NCBI RefSeq assembly: GCF_900112405.1
Contig: NZ_FOLI01000001.1
Coordinates: 124,001-188,000, forward strand
Length of the DNA: 64,000 bases
Origin: Fructobacillus durionis
GTDB taxonomy: Bacteria; Bacillota; Bacilli; Lactobacillales; Lactobacillaceae
Direction of reading: 5' to 3'
Below are positions 1 to 8,193 of this stretch, in pieces. Under the pieces are notes generated by a model. It did not search any database, was not told the DNA's origin, and saw only the letters and a program-made list of their open reading frames with translations. The translations under genes and the position numbers were made by a program. Numbering within the stretch: position 1 is the first letter of the stretch; every line of letters begins with the position of its first letter.

Positions 1-465
1 AAAGGAGCGGCTTTTGTTCGCTCAAAGTTGAAGAACTTGCGTACTGGTGCGGTTAACGAAGTAACGTTCCGTCCTGGTGATAAGTTCGAACAAGCAGAGA
101 TTACGACACGTCCTATGTCATACTTGTACGCTGAAAACGGTGGACGAGTATTCATGGATACTGAAACATTTGAACAAATCAACATTCCTGATGACCACTT
201 GAAGGAAGCCTTGAAGTACATGCTTGAAGGTATGGAAGTGAAGATCACAATGTATGGTTCTGAAGTGTTGGGCGCAGAATTGCCTTCTTCAGTTCAATTG
301 AAGGTTGTTGAAACGCAACCTGGTATCAAGGGCGCAACTGCAACTGGTTCTGGTAAGCCAGCCGTTGTTGAAACAGGCGCAACGATTACGGTTCCTGACT
401 TTGTTAACGAAGGTGAAACGATCATCGTTAACACTGAAGACGGTTCATACAAGGGTCGCGCTTAA
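1..465 (+). CDS. efp: Translation elongation factor P (5' end cut by window)
   Basis: EF-P binds between the P and E sites of the ribosome and relieves stalling at polyproline stretches. The reading frame is open from base 1 and begins with [16 protein letters not shown], the conserved loop just after the lysine tip of domain I, so only about the first 30 residues are missing. The internal TTG at 28 is not the real start. Domains II and III (OB folds) follow and the protein ends GSYKGRA. It sits directly before yqhY-nusB, an order shared with other Firmicutes. Codon choice is strongly biased (TTG, AAC, GAA), as expected for a highly expressed protein. Identification is secure. Confidence 0.96.
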   Translation, partial: KGAAFVRSKLKNLRTGAVNEVTFRPGDKFEQAEITTRPMSYLYAENGGRVFMDTETFEQINIPDDHLKEALKYMLEGMEVKITMYGSEVLGAELPSSVQLKVVETQPGIKGATATGSGKPAVVETGATITVPDFVNEGETIIVNTEDGSYKGRA

Positions 466-473
466 TTATGTCG

Positions 474-503
474 ACTGCTTTGCTCTGGTAAAGCAGTTTT
501 TTG
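474..503 (+). terminator. Rho-independent terminator after efp
   Basis: An 8-bp stem, ACTGCTTT (474-481) with AAAGCAGT (490-497), is followed by a T run to about 502. It separates efp from the yqhY-nusB pair. Confidence 0.8.
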
Positions 504-556
504 TGTTTTGTTAGACCGTCTCGACGGTTAATTTTGGTCAATCAAGGAGGAAGCCC

Positions 557-1024
557 ATGGCAAAGTCAACTGATTTAACGAACAAGAACTTTTTACTGAC
601 AAAAGAGCAAATGGCTGACGGGCAGATGCTCGTTTCTAAGACTGCTCTTGAGGCGGTTGCTCAGGCAGCTGCGCAAGGCGTTGATGGGGTTGTTGCCATG
701 CAAGCCAAGGTATATGAGCACTTGCCAAAGTACTTGACTAAGGTTGCTGGTGTGCAGCCAGCCGTTCCTGGTGTCATGATGAAGAAGGACGAACGGGGAA
801 CAATCTCTTTCGACCTTTCAGTGATTCTTGAATACGGTGCTGTTATTCCTAAGGTTGCCTTTGCTGTTCAACAGGCTGTGAAGTCTGACCTTGCGAACTT
901 GGCTGGTTTGACAGTTGATTCTGTGAACGTGACCGTTGCTGGTTTGGTACCTGATGAAGACCACCAGACGATTGATCCAGAACACCTTTTTGATGAAAGT
1001 GCGAAGAAGGAGTCAGCAAAATGA
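557..1024 (+). CDS. yqhY: Asp23/Gls24 family envelope stress protein (YqhY-like)
   Basis: A 155-residue protein of the Asp23/Gls24 (DUF322) family. The typical core is seen from about residue 25 to 125: a predicted small alpha/beta domain with GVDGVVAMQAKVYEHLPKY early on and a conserved VNVTVAGL segment. Members are small cytoplasmic or membrane-associated proteins; yqhY mutants of Bacillus are linked to lipid synthesis control, but the molecular role is not settled. AAGGAGG at 544 precedes the ATG. The C-terminal tail is acidic then lysine-rich. Its stop overlaps the nusB start (ATGA), indicating translational coupling. Confidence 0.85.
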   Translation: MAKSTDLTNKNFLLTKEQMADGQMLVSKTALEAVAQAAAQGVDGVVAMQAKVYEHLPKYLTKVAGVQPAVPGVMMKKDERGTISFDLSVILEYGAVIPKVAFAVQQAVKSDLANLAGLTVDSVNVTVAGLVPDEDHQTIDPEHLFDESAKKESAK

Positions 1025-1434
1025 CCCAGATGTCACGACATGAGGAACGCCGTGCTGCCTTGCAAATTTTATTTGCAGCTGTCAAGGAAGTTCCTGATGA
1101 CAATCAAATGGACTTGAACTACGACTTGGTATTGCGTAACGACGCCTACCAAGCATTCCTTCCACAGCTAGTGAACGGTGTTTTGGCAACATCCAAGGAA
1201 TTGGATGAAAACTTGTCAAAGCACTTGGCCACTGGCTGGAAGTTGGACCGAATTTCACGTATTGATTTAGTTATCTTGCGTATTGCAGCTTACGAATTGA
1301 CTTTGCCAGAACCAACTCCTTATAAGGTTGTTGTGGACGAAGCTGTTGAGCTTGCAAAGGAATTTGCAACCAAGGAAGATGCGCAGTTCGTGAACGGTGT
1401 ATTGAAGAACTATGCACCTGAAAATGTTCAATAA
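1021..1434 (+). CDS. nusB: Transcription antitermination factor NusB
   Basis: A 137-residue all-helical NusB. The N-terminal SRHEERRAALQILFA and the C-terminal VVVDEAVELAKEFATKEDAQFVNGVLKN are the family signatures. NusB with NusE (S10) binds boxA of nascent rRNA leaders and promotes antitermination of rRNA transcription. It starts inside the stop of yqhY (4-bp overlap) and is followed by a strong terminator, so it closes the transcription unit. Length is normal. Confidence 0.95.
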   Translation: MTQMSRHEERRAALQILFAAVKEVPDDNQMDLNYDLVLRNDAYQAFLPQLVNGVLATSKELDENLSKHLATGWKLDRISRIDLVILRIAAYELTLPEPTPYKVVVDEAVELAKEFATKEDAQFVNGVLKNYAPENVQ

Positions 1435-1447
1435 AATTAAATAAGAG

Positions 1448-1473
1448 GGTCGGCTTTCAGGCCGACTTTTTTA
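1448..1473 (+). terminator. Terminator after nusB
   Basis: Stem GTCGGC (1449-1454) with GCCGAC (1461-1466), six-base loop, followed by a T run. Confidence 0.85.
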
Positions 1474-1564
1474 TTTGTCTTCTAATTGGTAGTTGATTCA
1501 TGCTGGATAAGCGAGAGCAGGGCTATCCTGTGCTAAAATAGGAGAAGATATTTAGGAGGATTCC

Positions 1565-2359
1565 ATGGCAATTTATCACCCAAACGAACAACCTGCACCA
1601 ACTTACGATGCGCACACTCACTTAAACGATGATGCGCTTTACTTTGACGTGCCTGCCTACCTTGGCCGCGCGCATGAATTCCAAGTTTTGGAAATGAACG
1701 TGGTGGGTTATAACAAAGTCGGGAACGCTCGCGCTTTGGAAATCGCTCATGAAAACGATGGCGTCTATGCCGTTTTAGGATACCAGCCGGAAGATACGCC
1801 GGACTTCGATGATGAAGCAGCCGCTGAGTTGGAAGAACAGTTGAAGGACCCATCCGTTGTCGGTGTTGGCGAAACTGGTTTGGATTATCACTGGGACACA
1901 GACCGTGATGTACAAATGAAGTCTTTCCTTGCCCACATTGCCCTTGCAAAGAAGTACGATTTACCAGTAATTATCCACAACCGGGATGCCTTTGATGATG
2001 TTTATCGTGTCTTAAAGGAGCAGGGTGTGAAGAAGGCGATTATCCACTCCTTCTCTGGTACTGCTGAACAGGCCAAGGCCTGGGCAGACCTTGGCTATTA
2101 CGTTTCATTTTCTGGCGTTGTGACCTTCAAGAAGGCCGACGATGTTCGTGAGGGTGCAAAGGTGGTGCCATTGGACCAAATGCTGGTTGAAACGGATGCC
2201 CCTTACTTGGCACCTACGCCATATCGTGGAAAGACCAATGAACCTGGTTGGACGAAGTATGTGGTGGATTCATTAGCGGAAACGCTTGAAATGGACCGGG
2301 ATGAACTAGCGGCTAAGACGGTTGAAAACGCCCACCGTGCCTTTTTGAACCATGACTAA
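1565..2359 (+). CDS. tatD: TatD-family metal-dependent DNase
   Basis: A 264-residue TIM-barrel hydrolase of the TatD family. Visible metal-site motifs are DAHTHL (H17, H19), VGETGLDYH (E at about 103), IIHNRDAF (H138), IIHSFSGT (H161) and ETDAPYLAP (D211). Family members are Mg-dependent 3'-5' exonucleases linked to DNA repair and quality control. The usual LGxHPH motif reads LGYQPED here, so one commonly conserved His is Gln. TTAGGAGG lies just upstream of the ATG. The 3' end overlaps rnmV by 8 bases, and tatD-rnmV-rsmA is a common Firmicute order. Confidence 0.92.
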   Translation: MAIYHPNEQPAPTYDAHTHLNDDALYFDVPAYLGRAHEFQVLEMNVVGYNKVGNARALEIAHENDGVYAVLGYQPEDTPDFDDEAAAELEEQLKDPSVVGVGETGLDYHWDTDRDVQMKSFLAHIALAKKYDLPVIIHNRDAFDDVYRVLKEQGVKKAIIHSFSGTAEQAKAWADLGYYVSFSGVVTFKKADDVREGAKVVPLDQMLVETDAPYLAPTPYRGKTNEPGWTKYVVDSLAETLEMDRDELAAKTVENAHRAFLNHD

Positions 2360-2951
2360 AGAGCGTGAAGACAAGCGGCCGGTTATTGACGCCGTGGTCG
2401 TTGTTGAGGGCTGGTCGGATACTCAGCGTCTGGCGCTGGCAGTTGAATGTGACACCATTGAAACGGGGGGGTCTGCGCTGGGGGATGAGGTGATTGAACG
2501 AATCCGCCTGGCCCAAGAGCGGCGGGGCGTGATTGTTCTGACCGATCCGGACTTTAACGGAAACCGTTTGCGCCAGCTGATTTTGGCGGCGGTGCCGGGA
2601 GTGACTTTGGCAAGTATCTCTAGAGATGAGGGGAGAGCTGAGAAGGATAACCCCCACAAATCCTTGGGAATCGAACATGCTCCGCTAGCTGTGTTACAGC
2701 AGGTACTGCTGGAAGCGGATAAAAAAACCAAGGGTGAAAGGCCAGAATCCGATATTGACCGTTCCTTTATGATGGCCTGTGGACTAATGGGTGGACCTGA
2801 ATCACGTGAAAAGCGTCGAATTCTGGGAGATCTACTATCCATTGGGTATGGAAACGGGAAGCAGTTCTTAGCCCGCTTGCAAGCACTCGGTTACCAAAAG
2901 AAAGATTTAATTGAAGCATTAGAAGGAGGCCAGAATGGCCAAAACGATTGA
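2352..2951 (+). CDS. rnmV: Ribonuclease M5
   Basis: A 199-residue Toprim-domain nuclease that matures 5S rRNA in Gram-positive bacteria. The Toprim acidic residues are visible: VVVEGWSDTQ (E19) and LTDPDFNGNR (D65, D67), the catalytic Mg-binding set. The C-terminal half (from about residue 110) is the substrate-binding domain, with RSFMMACGLMGGPESREKRR. It overlaps tatD at the start and rsmA at the end (17 bases), so the three genes form one translationally coupled operon. Confidence 0.94.
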   Translation: MTKEREDKRPVIDAVVVVEGWSDTQRLALAVECDTIETGGSALGDEVIERIRLAQERRGVIVLTDPDFNGNRLRQLILAAVPGVTLASISRDEGRAEKDNPHKSLGIEHAPLAVLQQVLLEADKKTKGERPESDIDRSFMMACGLMGGPESREKRRILGDLLSIGYGNGKQFLARLQALGYQKKDLIEALEGGQNGQND

Positions 2952-3819
2952 TATTGCATCACCTGCACGTACGCAGGCGATTTTGAACCAGTACGGACTC
3001 CGTGCTAAGAAGAAGTTTGGACAGAACTTCTTAACGGATGGCAACATTTTGTCTGGGATTGTTGATGCTGCGGAATTAACAAAGGAAGACAACGTTGTTG
3101 AAATTGGTCCTGGAATTGGTGGACTAACTGAATATTTGGCCCGCGCTGCCAAGCAGGTCTTGGCCTTTGAAATCGATCCAGACATGGTCAAGATTCTCGC
3201 TGAAACATTGGCACCATATGATAATGTCCAGGTTCTTGAACAGGATGTTTTGGAAGCGGATTTGAAGACGGTTTTGTCCGATGCCTTTGGAGAAAATGTG
3301 CCGGTCAAAGTCGTGGCGAACCTTCCTTACTACATCACGACCCCAATCCTTTTGGCCCTTTTACAAGCCGGAATTAACTGGGAAAAGTTAGTTGTAATGA
3401 TGCAAAAGGAAGTAGCCGACCGCCTTTCAGCTAAGCCAGGAACCAAGGAATACGGTGTTTTGACCGTTATGCTCGATTACTATGCTTCTGTTTCGGTTGC
3501 CTTGAAAGTACCGGCTGCTGCCTTTAATCCTGCGCCCAACGTTGATTCAGCGGTTGTATCGCTGTCACCAAAACCAGCCGAGAATCCAGTGGAAGAACCA
3601 AAGCAGCTCTTCTCACTCGTGAAGGCTTGTTTTGCCCACCGTCGTAAGTCACTTTGGAATAACTTATTGCAGCGTTTCGGTAAGGAAGAAGGAACAAAAG
3701 TCAAGTTGACGGCGGCCCTCGAAAAGGCCGGAATTGAACCTGGAATTCGCGCTGAACGCTTGACGCTAGCCGAGTTCACTGACCTCTATAATGCTTTAAA
3801 AGCTGAAACAATTCTTTAA
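2935..3819 (+). CDS. rsmA: 16S rRNA dimethyladenosine transferase (RsmA/KsgA)
   Basis: This 294-residue enzyme dimethylates the two adjacent adenines of helix 45 of 16S rRNA, a late quality-control step of small-subunit assembly. KKKFGQNFL (residues 25-33) is the family entry motif, EIGPGIGGLT (56-65) the SAM-binding loop, and NLPYY (129-133) the catalytic IV motif. FNPAPNVDSAV and AHRRKSLWNNL near the C terminus are also diagnostic. GGAGG lies before the ATG, inside the rnmV coding end. Confidence 0.96.
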   Translation: MAKTIDIASPARTQAILNQYGLRAKKKFGQNFLTDGNILSGIVDAAELTKEDNVVEIGPGIGGLTEYLARAAKQVLAFEIDPDMVKILAETLAPYDNVQVLEQDVLEADLKTVLSDAFGENVPVKVVANLPYYITTPILLALLQAGINWEKLVVMMQKEVADRLSAKPGTKEYGVLTVMLDYYASVSVALKVPAAAFNPAPNVDSAVVSLSPKPAENPVEEPKQLFSLVKACFAHRRKSLWNNLLQRFGKEEGTKVKLTAALEKAGIEPGIRAERLTLAEFTDLYNALKAETIL

Positions 3820-3856
3820 ATAAAATTGAATGATTCTACATAAATCGCCCGTTCAC

Positions 3857-3885
3857 TTGATAAATTATTAACATTAGGTTATAAT
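3857..3885 (+). promoter_or_regulatory. Promoter of veg
   Basis: TTGATA (3857-3862), 17-base spacer, TATAAT (3880-3885). It is among the best sigma-A type promoters in the window. The veg promoter is known in Bacillus as exceptionally strong. Confidence 0.8.
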
Positions 3886-3915
3886 CATTATTGTTAAATG
3901 AGAAAGGCGGTTCCT

Positions 3916-4146
3916 ATGTCAACCTTAGAAGAGATTAAGTCGCGCCTCGATGCGCACATCGGAGAAGAAGTGACAGTTGTTTCTCAAGCTGGCCGCAAGA
4001 AATATACAAGACGTTCAGGTATTCTTCGTTCAACCTTCCCTTCCCTATTTGTTGTGGAATTAGACGAAGAAGCACAGTTTGAACGTGCCTCTTATAGTTA
4101 TACTGACGTATTAACTAAAAACGTAGATATTGATTTTGCTGATTAA
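3916..4146 (+). CDS. veg: Veg family protein
   Basis: A 76-residue protein of the Veg (DUF1021) family. SRLDAHIGEEVTVV, GRKKYTRRSGIL, FPSLFVVELD and ASYSYTDVLT match the family from end to end. In Bacillus, Veg stimulates biofilm matrix genes by countering SinR; no such regulator is visible here. I chose ATG 3916 rather than the ATG at 3898 because AAAGGCGG (3903-3910) is correctly spaced for 3916 and the shorter form matches family length. It follows rsmA, as in other Firmicutes. Confidence 0.9.
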   Translation: MSTLEEIKSRLDAHIGEEVTVVSQAGRKKYTRRSGILRSTFPSLFVVELDEEAQFERASYSYTDVLTKNVDIDFAD

Positions 4147-4163
4147 GGTAATTTCAAATTAAT

Positions 4164-4187
4164 TGACCCGTTTGTGGGTCTTTTTTG
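4164..4187 (+). terminator. Terminator after veg
   Basis: Stem GACCC (4165-4169) with GGGTC (4176-4180), then TTTTTT. Confidence 0.7.
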
Positions 4188-4204
4188 ATACCGAGGAAAT
4201 GATG

Positions 4205-4906
4205 ATGACAGAACAGATTCAAGTGAACCATTATACCGTTTCTTTTGGAAAAAAGATGATCTTAAAGGATGTTTCCTTTGCCTTACCCACTGATCAACTG
4301 ACCGTTGTGCTTGGGGAAAACGGAGCAGGGAAGACGACTTTGATTAAGGCACTGATTCAGGCTGCTTTAACTGGTGAAAAGGCAGAGACCATTCAGGTGC
4401 ATGCCAATAAGTTAGCCTATGTTCCGCAGTTCCGCGATTTGGGGGATGATTATCCCTTATCGATTAAGGCCTTTGTTGGCTTGGGGGTGCGTGACAAAGG
4501 TTTGCCTTGGTTAAACCAGGAAGAAAAGGCCCGTGTTTCGGATGCACTGAACCGCTTAGACCTTAGCGAACTGGCTGATTTACCCTTAGCTAAGGCTTCT
4601 GGGGGTCAAAAACAGCGGGCCTATATTGCCCAAGCACTTGCTAAGAAACCGGATTTGTTAATCTTAGATGAACCAAGTTCCGCCTTGGATAGTCTACACA
4701 CGGCTGAACTAGTGGCGCAAATTCGAAAGGCACAGCAGGACTGGAAGATTGGAGTGCTTTGGATTTCCCACGATACTTCCTGGGTGAAAAAGTCTGCCGA
4801 TTCCTATCTTTGGTTGCACGATAAAACGATTACAACTGGCCCAGCGATTGAACTACCAGACGGGGCATCTTCCAAGCATTCGGAGGAGGTAAAGCATGTT
4901 CTCTGA
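4205..4906 (+). CDS. adcC: Metal (probably zinc) ABC transporter ATP-binding protein
   Basis: A 233-residue ABC ATPase. Walker A is GENGAGKT (37-44), the signature is ASGGQKQR and Walker B is LLILDEPSSALD, with the H-loop in WISHDT. Sequence style and the AdcB/ZnuB-type permease that overlaps its 3' end place it in the zinc/manganese group. I prefer ATG 4205: GAGGAA (4193-4198) is well placed for it, while the ATG at 4163 would lie within the veg terminator. No substrate-binding protein or AdcR regulator is next to it. Confidence 0.83.
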   Translation: MTEQIQVNHYTVSFGKKMILKDVSFALPTDQLTVVLGENGAGKTTLIKALIQAALTGEKAETIQVHANKLAYVPQFRDLGDDYPLSIKAFVGLGVRDKGLPWLNQEEKARVSDALNRLDLSELADLPLAKASGGQKQRAYIAQALAKKPDLLILDEPSSALDSLHTAELVAQIRKAQQDWKIGVLWISHDTSWVKKSADSYLWLHDKTITTGPAIELPDGASSKHSEEVKHVL

Positions 4907-5684
4907 AACTTATATGGTGAATGCCTATCTAGCCGGTACGGTTATCTCAATTATTTCCGCTCTGGTGGGGACCTTTGTGGTTGCTCGTTCCTATAACTTT
5001 TTGACACACTCACTCTCAGAAATTGCCTTTGCCGGTGCAGCCATGGGCTTCTGGTTAGGTTTTGCACCGCTACTTGGAATGGTGGCTCTAACGGCGTTAT
5101 CTGCCATTGCCATCGGCTCTTTGGAAAACGCCAAAGTCAAGTCTGACAACGTGACCTCAGCCATTTCCGCTCTGGCCATTGGGCTCGGAATTCTATTCCT
5201 TGCCTTGGGGCATTCCTCGTCTTCATCGGCCACAGGAATTCTTTTTGGATCAGTGTTAGGAATTTCGGTTGGTGATATTCAACTGCTCCTTGGAATGGCA
5301 GCCTTCATTTTGGTTCTCTTCTTCTTGCTTTTCCGGCCACTCTCACTGTTGGCCTTTGATGAAGCTGGTTTGCTTCTATCAAATAAGAAAAAGGGACTTT
5401 TACGAATTGTCTTCCTGCTTGTGATGGCGCTGTCCGTTGCCATTTCTTCACAATTGGTTGGATCTTTGCTGATTTTCGTACTGGTGACTTTGCCAGCTGC
5501 TGCAGCTAGAACCTATCAGAAGACAATCCCGGGCTTAATTGCTTTGAGCATTTTCTTTGCTCTTTTTGGAACCTGGTTGGGATTGGCACTGGCCTACATG
5601 ACGAACCTGCCAACGTCGGTCTTTATTGCACTGATTGAGGTCGGCATTTACTTGTTGTCACTGGCTTTGGCAAAGGTGAACTAA
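4896..5684 (+). CDS. adcB: Metal (zinc) ABC transporter permease
   Basis: A 262-residue integral membrane protein with about eight hydrophobic segments, of the ABC-3 (ZnuB/AdcB/MntB) permease family. SYNFLTHSLSEIAFAGAAMGFWLG is the family's conserved cytoplasmic loop that contacts the ATPase. It overlaps the ATPase gene by 11 bases, with GGAGG upstream of the ATG. Together they form the membrane part of an importer whose binding protein must be encoded elsewhere. Zinc versus manganese specificity cannot be read from the permease alone. Confidence 0.83.
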   Translation: MFSETYMVNAYLAGTVISIISALVGTFVVARSYNFLTHSLSEIAFAGAAMGFWLGFAPLLGMVALTALSAIAIGSLENAKVKSDNVTSAISALAIGLGILFLALGHSSSSSATGILFGSVLGISVGDIQLLLGMAAFILVLFFLLFRPLSLLAFDEAGLLLSNKKKGLLRIVFLLVMALSVAISSQLVGSLLIFVLVTLPAAAARTYQKTIPGLIALSIFFALFGTWLGLALAYMTNLPTSVFIALIEVGIYLLSLALAKVN

Positions 5685-5708
5685 TTAAAAAAAGAAATAA
5701 AATTGTTA

Positions 5709-5748
5709 TCCGATAAAGACGAATGTTCGCCTTTATCGGCTTTTTTTA
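5709..5748 (+). terminator. Terminator after adcB
   Basis: Stem CCGATAAAG (5710-5718) with CTTTATCGG (5731-5739), then seven T. Confidence 0.85.
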
Positions 5749-5757
5749 TGCTATAAT
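5749..5757 (+). promoter_or_regulatory. Extended -10 promoter of purR-glmU
   Basis: TGCTATAAT (5749-5757) is a TGn-extended -10 lying just after the adcB terminator. No good -35 is visible at 17 bases. It places the start of transcription inside the longer reading frame that begins at 5761, supporting a later purR start. Confidence 0.65.
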
Positions 5758-5786
5758 TATTTGGATATTTTGTTTATAAAAGGGGG

Positions 5787-5802
5787 CGGACTAAGGAGTC
5801 CG
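5787..5802 (+). promoter_or_regulatory. Hairpin with Shine-Dalgarno in the loop, purR leader
   Basis: CGGACT (5787-5792) pairs perfectly with AGTCCG (5797-5802) around an AAGG loop. The loop and the start of the 3' arm hold the only AAGGAG (5793-5798) upstream of purR, 16 bases before the ATG. The purine-rich run at 5778-5786 is further still from the start. It may tune purR translation. Confidence 0.4.
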
Positions 5803-5814
5803 ACACTATTAATT

Positions 5815-6648
5815 ATGAAGACACGTCGTGCAGATCGTTTGGTCGATATGACCCATTATTTACTCGAGCATCCACGTAAGCTCGTTTCATTGAATTTCTT
5901 TGCAGAACGCTATGAAACTGCCAAGTCATCAATTTCAGAAGATTTGGCCATTGTCCGTCGCGTTTTTAAAACACGTGGAACCGGTGATTTGAAGACATAT
6001 CCTGGTGCAGCCGGTGGTGTCTTTTACACACCATTGATGGGCGAGGAAGAAGCAACAGCCTTCGTTGATGAAGTGATTGCTGAAGTATCAAACGAAGACC
6101 GTGTGTTGCCTGGTGGCTATGTTTACCTGTCTGACCTCCTAGGACAACCAGATGTGTTGCGTCAAACTGGACGACTACTCTCGACAGAGTACGTTGGGGA
6201 AGAAATTGATGCTGTCATGACTGCTGCGACAAAGGGAATTCCTTTGGCACAGGCTGTTGCATCTGAATTAAACGTACCTTTCGTTATCGTTCGTGATGAC
6301 GCGAAGGTGACCGAAGGGTCAATGATCTCAGTTAATTATTTGACGGGATCATCAAAGCGTGTTGAAAAGATGGCTTTGTCAAAGCGTTCATTGCGCTCAG
6401 GGTCACGTGTTTTGATTGTCGATGACTTCATGAAGGCCGGTGGAACTATTCAAGGAATGCAGACACTGGTACGCGAATTCGGTGGAACAGTTGTGGGAAC
6501 GGCTGTCTTTGCCGAAGGTCGTTCAAACGTTCGTTTGATTGAAGACTTCACATCACTTTTGCACGTTGAAACAACTCCTGATACAACTGGTCAAATTAAG
6601 GTTGCAGCAGGAAACTATTTGTCACGTATTTACCAAAAGAAGGATTAA
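5815..6648 (+). CDS. purR: Pur operon repressor PurR
   Basis: A 277-residue Gram-positive PurR: an N-terminal winged helix (RRADRLVDMTHYLLEHP, then AKSSISEDL) and a phosphoribosyltransferase-like domain. VLIVDDFMKAGGT is the PRPP-binding loop, through which PRPP controls DNA binding to PurBoxes of purine genes. ATG 5815 was chosen because Bacillus PurR begins at the equivalent MKxRR; an upstream TTG at 5761 overlaps the promoter. glmU follows two bases later, as in lactobacilli and bacilli. A candidate PurBox pair is found at 18.33 kb. Confidence 0.94.
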   Translation: MKTRRADRLVDMTHYLLEHPRKLVSLNFFAERYETAKSSISEDLAIVRRVFKTRGTGDLKTYPGAAGGVFYTPLMGEEEATAFVDEVIAEVSNEDRVLPGGYVYLSDLLGQPDVLRQTGRLLSTEYVGEEIDAVMTAATKGIPLAQAVASELNVPFVIVRDDAKVTEGSMISVNYLTGSSKRVEKMALSKRSLRSGSRVLIVDDFMKAGGTIQGMQTLVREFGGTVVGTAVFAEGRSNVRLIEDFTSLLHVETTPDTTGQIKVAAGNYLSRIYQKKD

Positions 6649-6650
6649 TC

Positions 6651-8024
6651 ATGAAGGGAACAAACGTTGTCATTCTAGCGGCCGGAAACGGTTCTCGAAT
6701 GAAATCAAACTTGCCAAAGGTTTTGCACCAAGTGGCAGGAAAGGCGATGGTTGACTGGGTACTTTCATCGGTCGAACCATTGGCACCCGAAAAGATTTTA
6801 ACTGTCACTGGTGTTGGAAATGAAAAGGTTCAAGCCCACATTGGTGACCGTTCTGACTTTGTCATTCAAGAAAAGCAATTGGGAACAGGGCACGCGGTTT
6901 TGCAAACGAAGGCGGCCTTGGGCGATGCCAAAGGTTCAACTCTGATTCTGTCAGGGGACACACCACTCTTTACAACGAAGACGCTACAGGCTTTGTTGGA
7001 AGAACACGACCGGACAAAGGCGGCTGTGACTGTTTTGACTGCCCACGCTGATGACCCAACGGGTTACGGCCGTATCGTTCGCGACGATGATGGTTTGGTC
7101 TTGAAGATTGTTGAAGAAAAGGACGCTTCCATTACGGAACGCCGCATTCAAGAAATCAATACCGGCGTTTACGTCTTTAATAACGAGCTTTTGTTTGAAG
7201 CGCTTGGTAAAGTCGGTAACGACAATGCTCAAGGCGAATACTACTTGCCAGATACTTTGGATATCTTGCGTGAATCCGGTCATCAAATCGCTGCCTTTGA
7301 GACAATGGATTTCACGGAATCACTCGGTGTGAACGACCGTGTGGCTTTGGCAAAGGCCAACGAAATCATGCGCGCTCGCATTAACGAAAAGCACATGCGC
7401 AACGGGGTTGAGTTGTTAGCACCAGCCCAAACCTACATCGAAGCCGATGTTGAAATCGGACAAGATACGGTTATTGAAGGCAACGTGACAATTACCGGTA
7501 AGACGGTGATTGGTCGGGATAACGTTTTGACCAATGGGACCCGTATCGAAGATTCAACGATTGGGGATGGGAATGTGATTACTTCTTCTCATATGGAAGA
7601 AGCCACGGTTAAGAACAAGACCACCATTGGCCCTTACGCCCACCTCCGTCCTCTTGCTGTGATTGAAGACGAAGCCCACTTGGGTAACTTCGTTGAAGTC
7701 AAGAAGGCAACGGTTGGCTTGCGTTCGAAGGTTGGCCACTTGTCATACGTTGGAAACGCTACCCTTGGCGAAGACGTTAACGTTGGTGCTGGTACGATTT
7801 TTGTGAACTATGACGGTGTTCATAAGTTTGATAGCAAAGTCGGTGATCGAGCCTTCATCGGTTCCAACACGAAGATTATTGCGCCAGTGACAATCGCTGA
7901 TGAGGCGATTACAGCTGCTGGGTCAACCATTACGGATGATATTGAAAAGCATGAAATGGGAATTGCTCGTTCACGTCAAACGAACAAGGCTGATTTCTGG
8001 AAGCGCATGCCACATAAAAAGTAA
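6651..8024 (+). CDS. glmU: Bifunctional UDP-N-acetylglucosamine pyrophosphorylase / glucosamine-1-phosphate acetyltransferase
   Basis: This 457-residue enzyme makes UDP-GlcNAc for peptidoglycan and wall polymers: the C-terminal domain acetylates glucosamine-1-phosphate and the N-terminal domain uridylates the product. LAAGNGSRMKSNLPKVLH (about 9-26) is the nucleotidyltransferase loop, GTGHAV binds substrate, and from about 250 a left-handed beta-helix of hexapeptide repeats (VEIGQDTVIEGNVTI...) carries the acetyltransferase. Both halves are full length. It is probably transcribed with purR. Confidence 0.96.
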   Translation: MKGTNVVILAAGNGSRMKSNLPKVLHQVAGKAMVDWVLSSVEPLAPEKILTVTGVGNEKVQAHIGDRSDFVIQEKQLGTGHAVLQTKAALGDAKGSTLILSGDTPLFTTKTLQALLEEHDRTKAAVTVLTAHADDPTGYGRIVRDDDGLVLKIVEEKDASITERRIQEINTGVYVFNNELLFEALGKVGNDNAQGEYYLPDTLDILRESGHQIAAFETMDFTESLGVNDRVALAKANEIMRARINEKHMRNGVELLAPAQTYIEADVEIGQDTVIEGNVTITGKTVIGRDNVLTNGTRIEDSTIGDGNVITSSHMEEATVKNKTTIGPYAHLRPLAVIEDEAHLGNFVEVKKATVGLRSKVGHLSYVGNATLGEDVNVGAGTIFVNYDGVHKFDSKVGDRAFIGSNTKIIAPVTIADEAITAAGSTITDDIEKHEMGIARSRQTNKADFWKRMPHKK

Positions 8025-8030
8025 TGAAAA

Positions 8031-8059
8031 AAAGAACTGCGAGAGCGGTTCTTTTTTTG
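8031..8059 (+). terminator. Terminator after glmU
   Basis: GAACTGC (8034-8040), GAGA loop, GCGGTTC (8045-8051), flanked by A and T runs. Confidence 0.85.
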
Positions 8060-8112
8060 TTGCTTTGAAATCGATTTAACGATTTTTTTGTAGAAAATAG
8101 AAAGTATACCAA

Positions 8113-8142
8113 TTTACATAATTGAGTTAAATGTGCTAGAAT
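8113..8142 (+). promoter_or_regulatory. Promoter of the flavin reductase-like gene
   Basis: TTTACA (8113-8118), 18-base spacer, TAGAAT (8137-8142) preceded by TGC (extended -10). Confidence 0.6.
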
Positions 8143-8193
8143 ATAAATGTAATTTCATTAGACAGATTATTTTATTTTTAAAAAGGAGTGCTT

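Noticed and set aside
2313-2842. Antisense reading frames over rnmV and many other long genes
   Set aside because: They have no ribosome sites, low-complexity Arg/Ser/Pro composition typical of frame shadows, and lie over well-supported genes.
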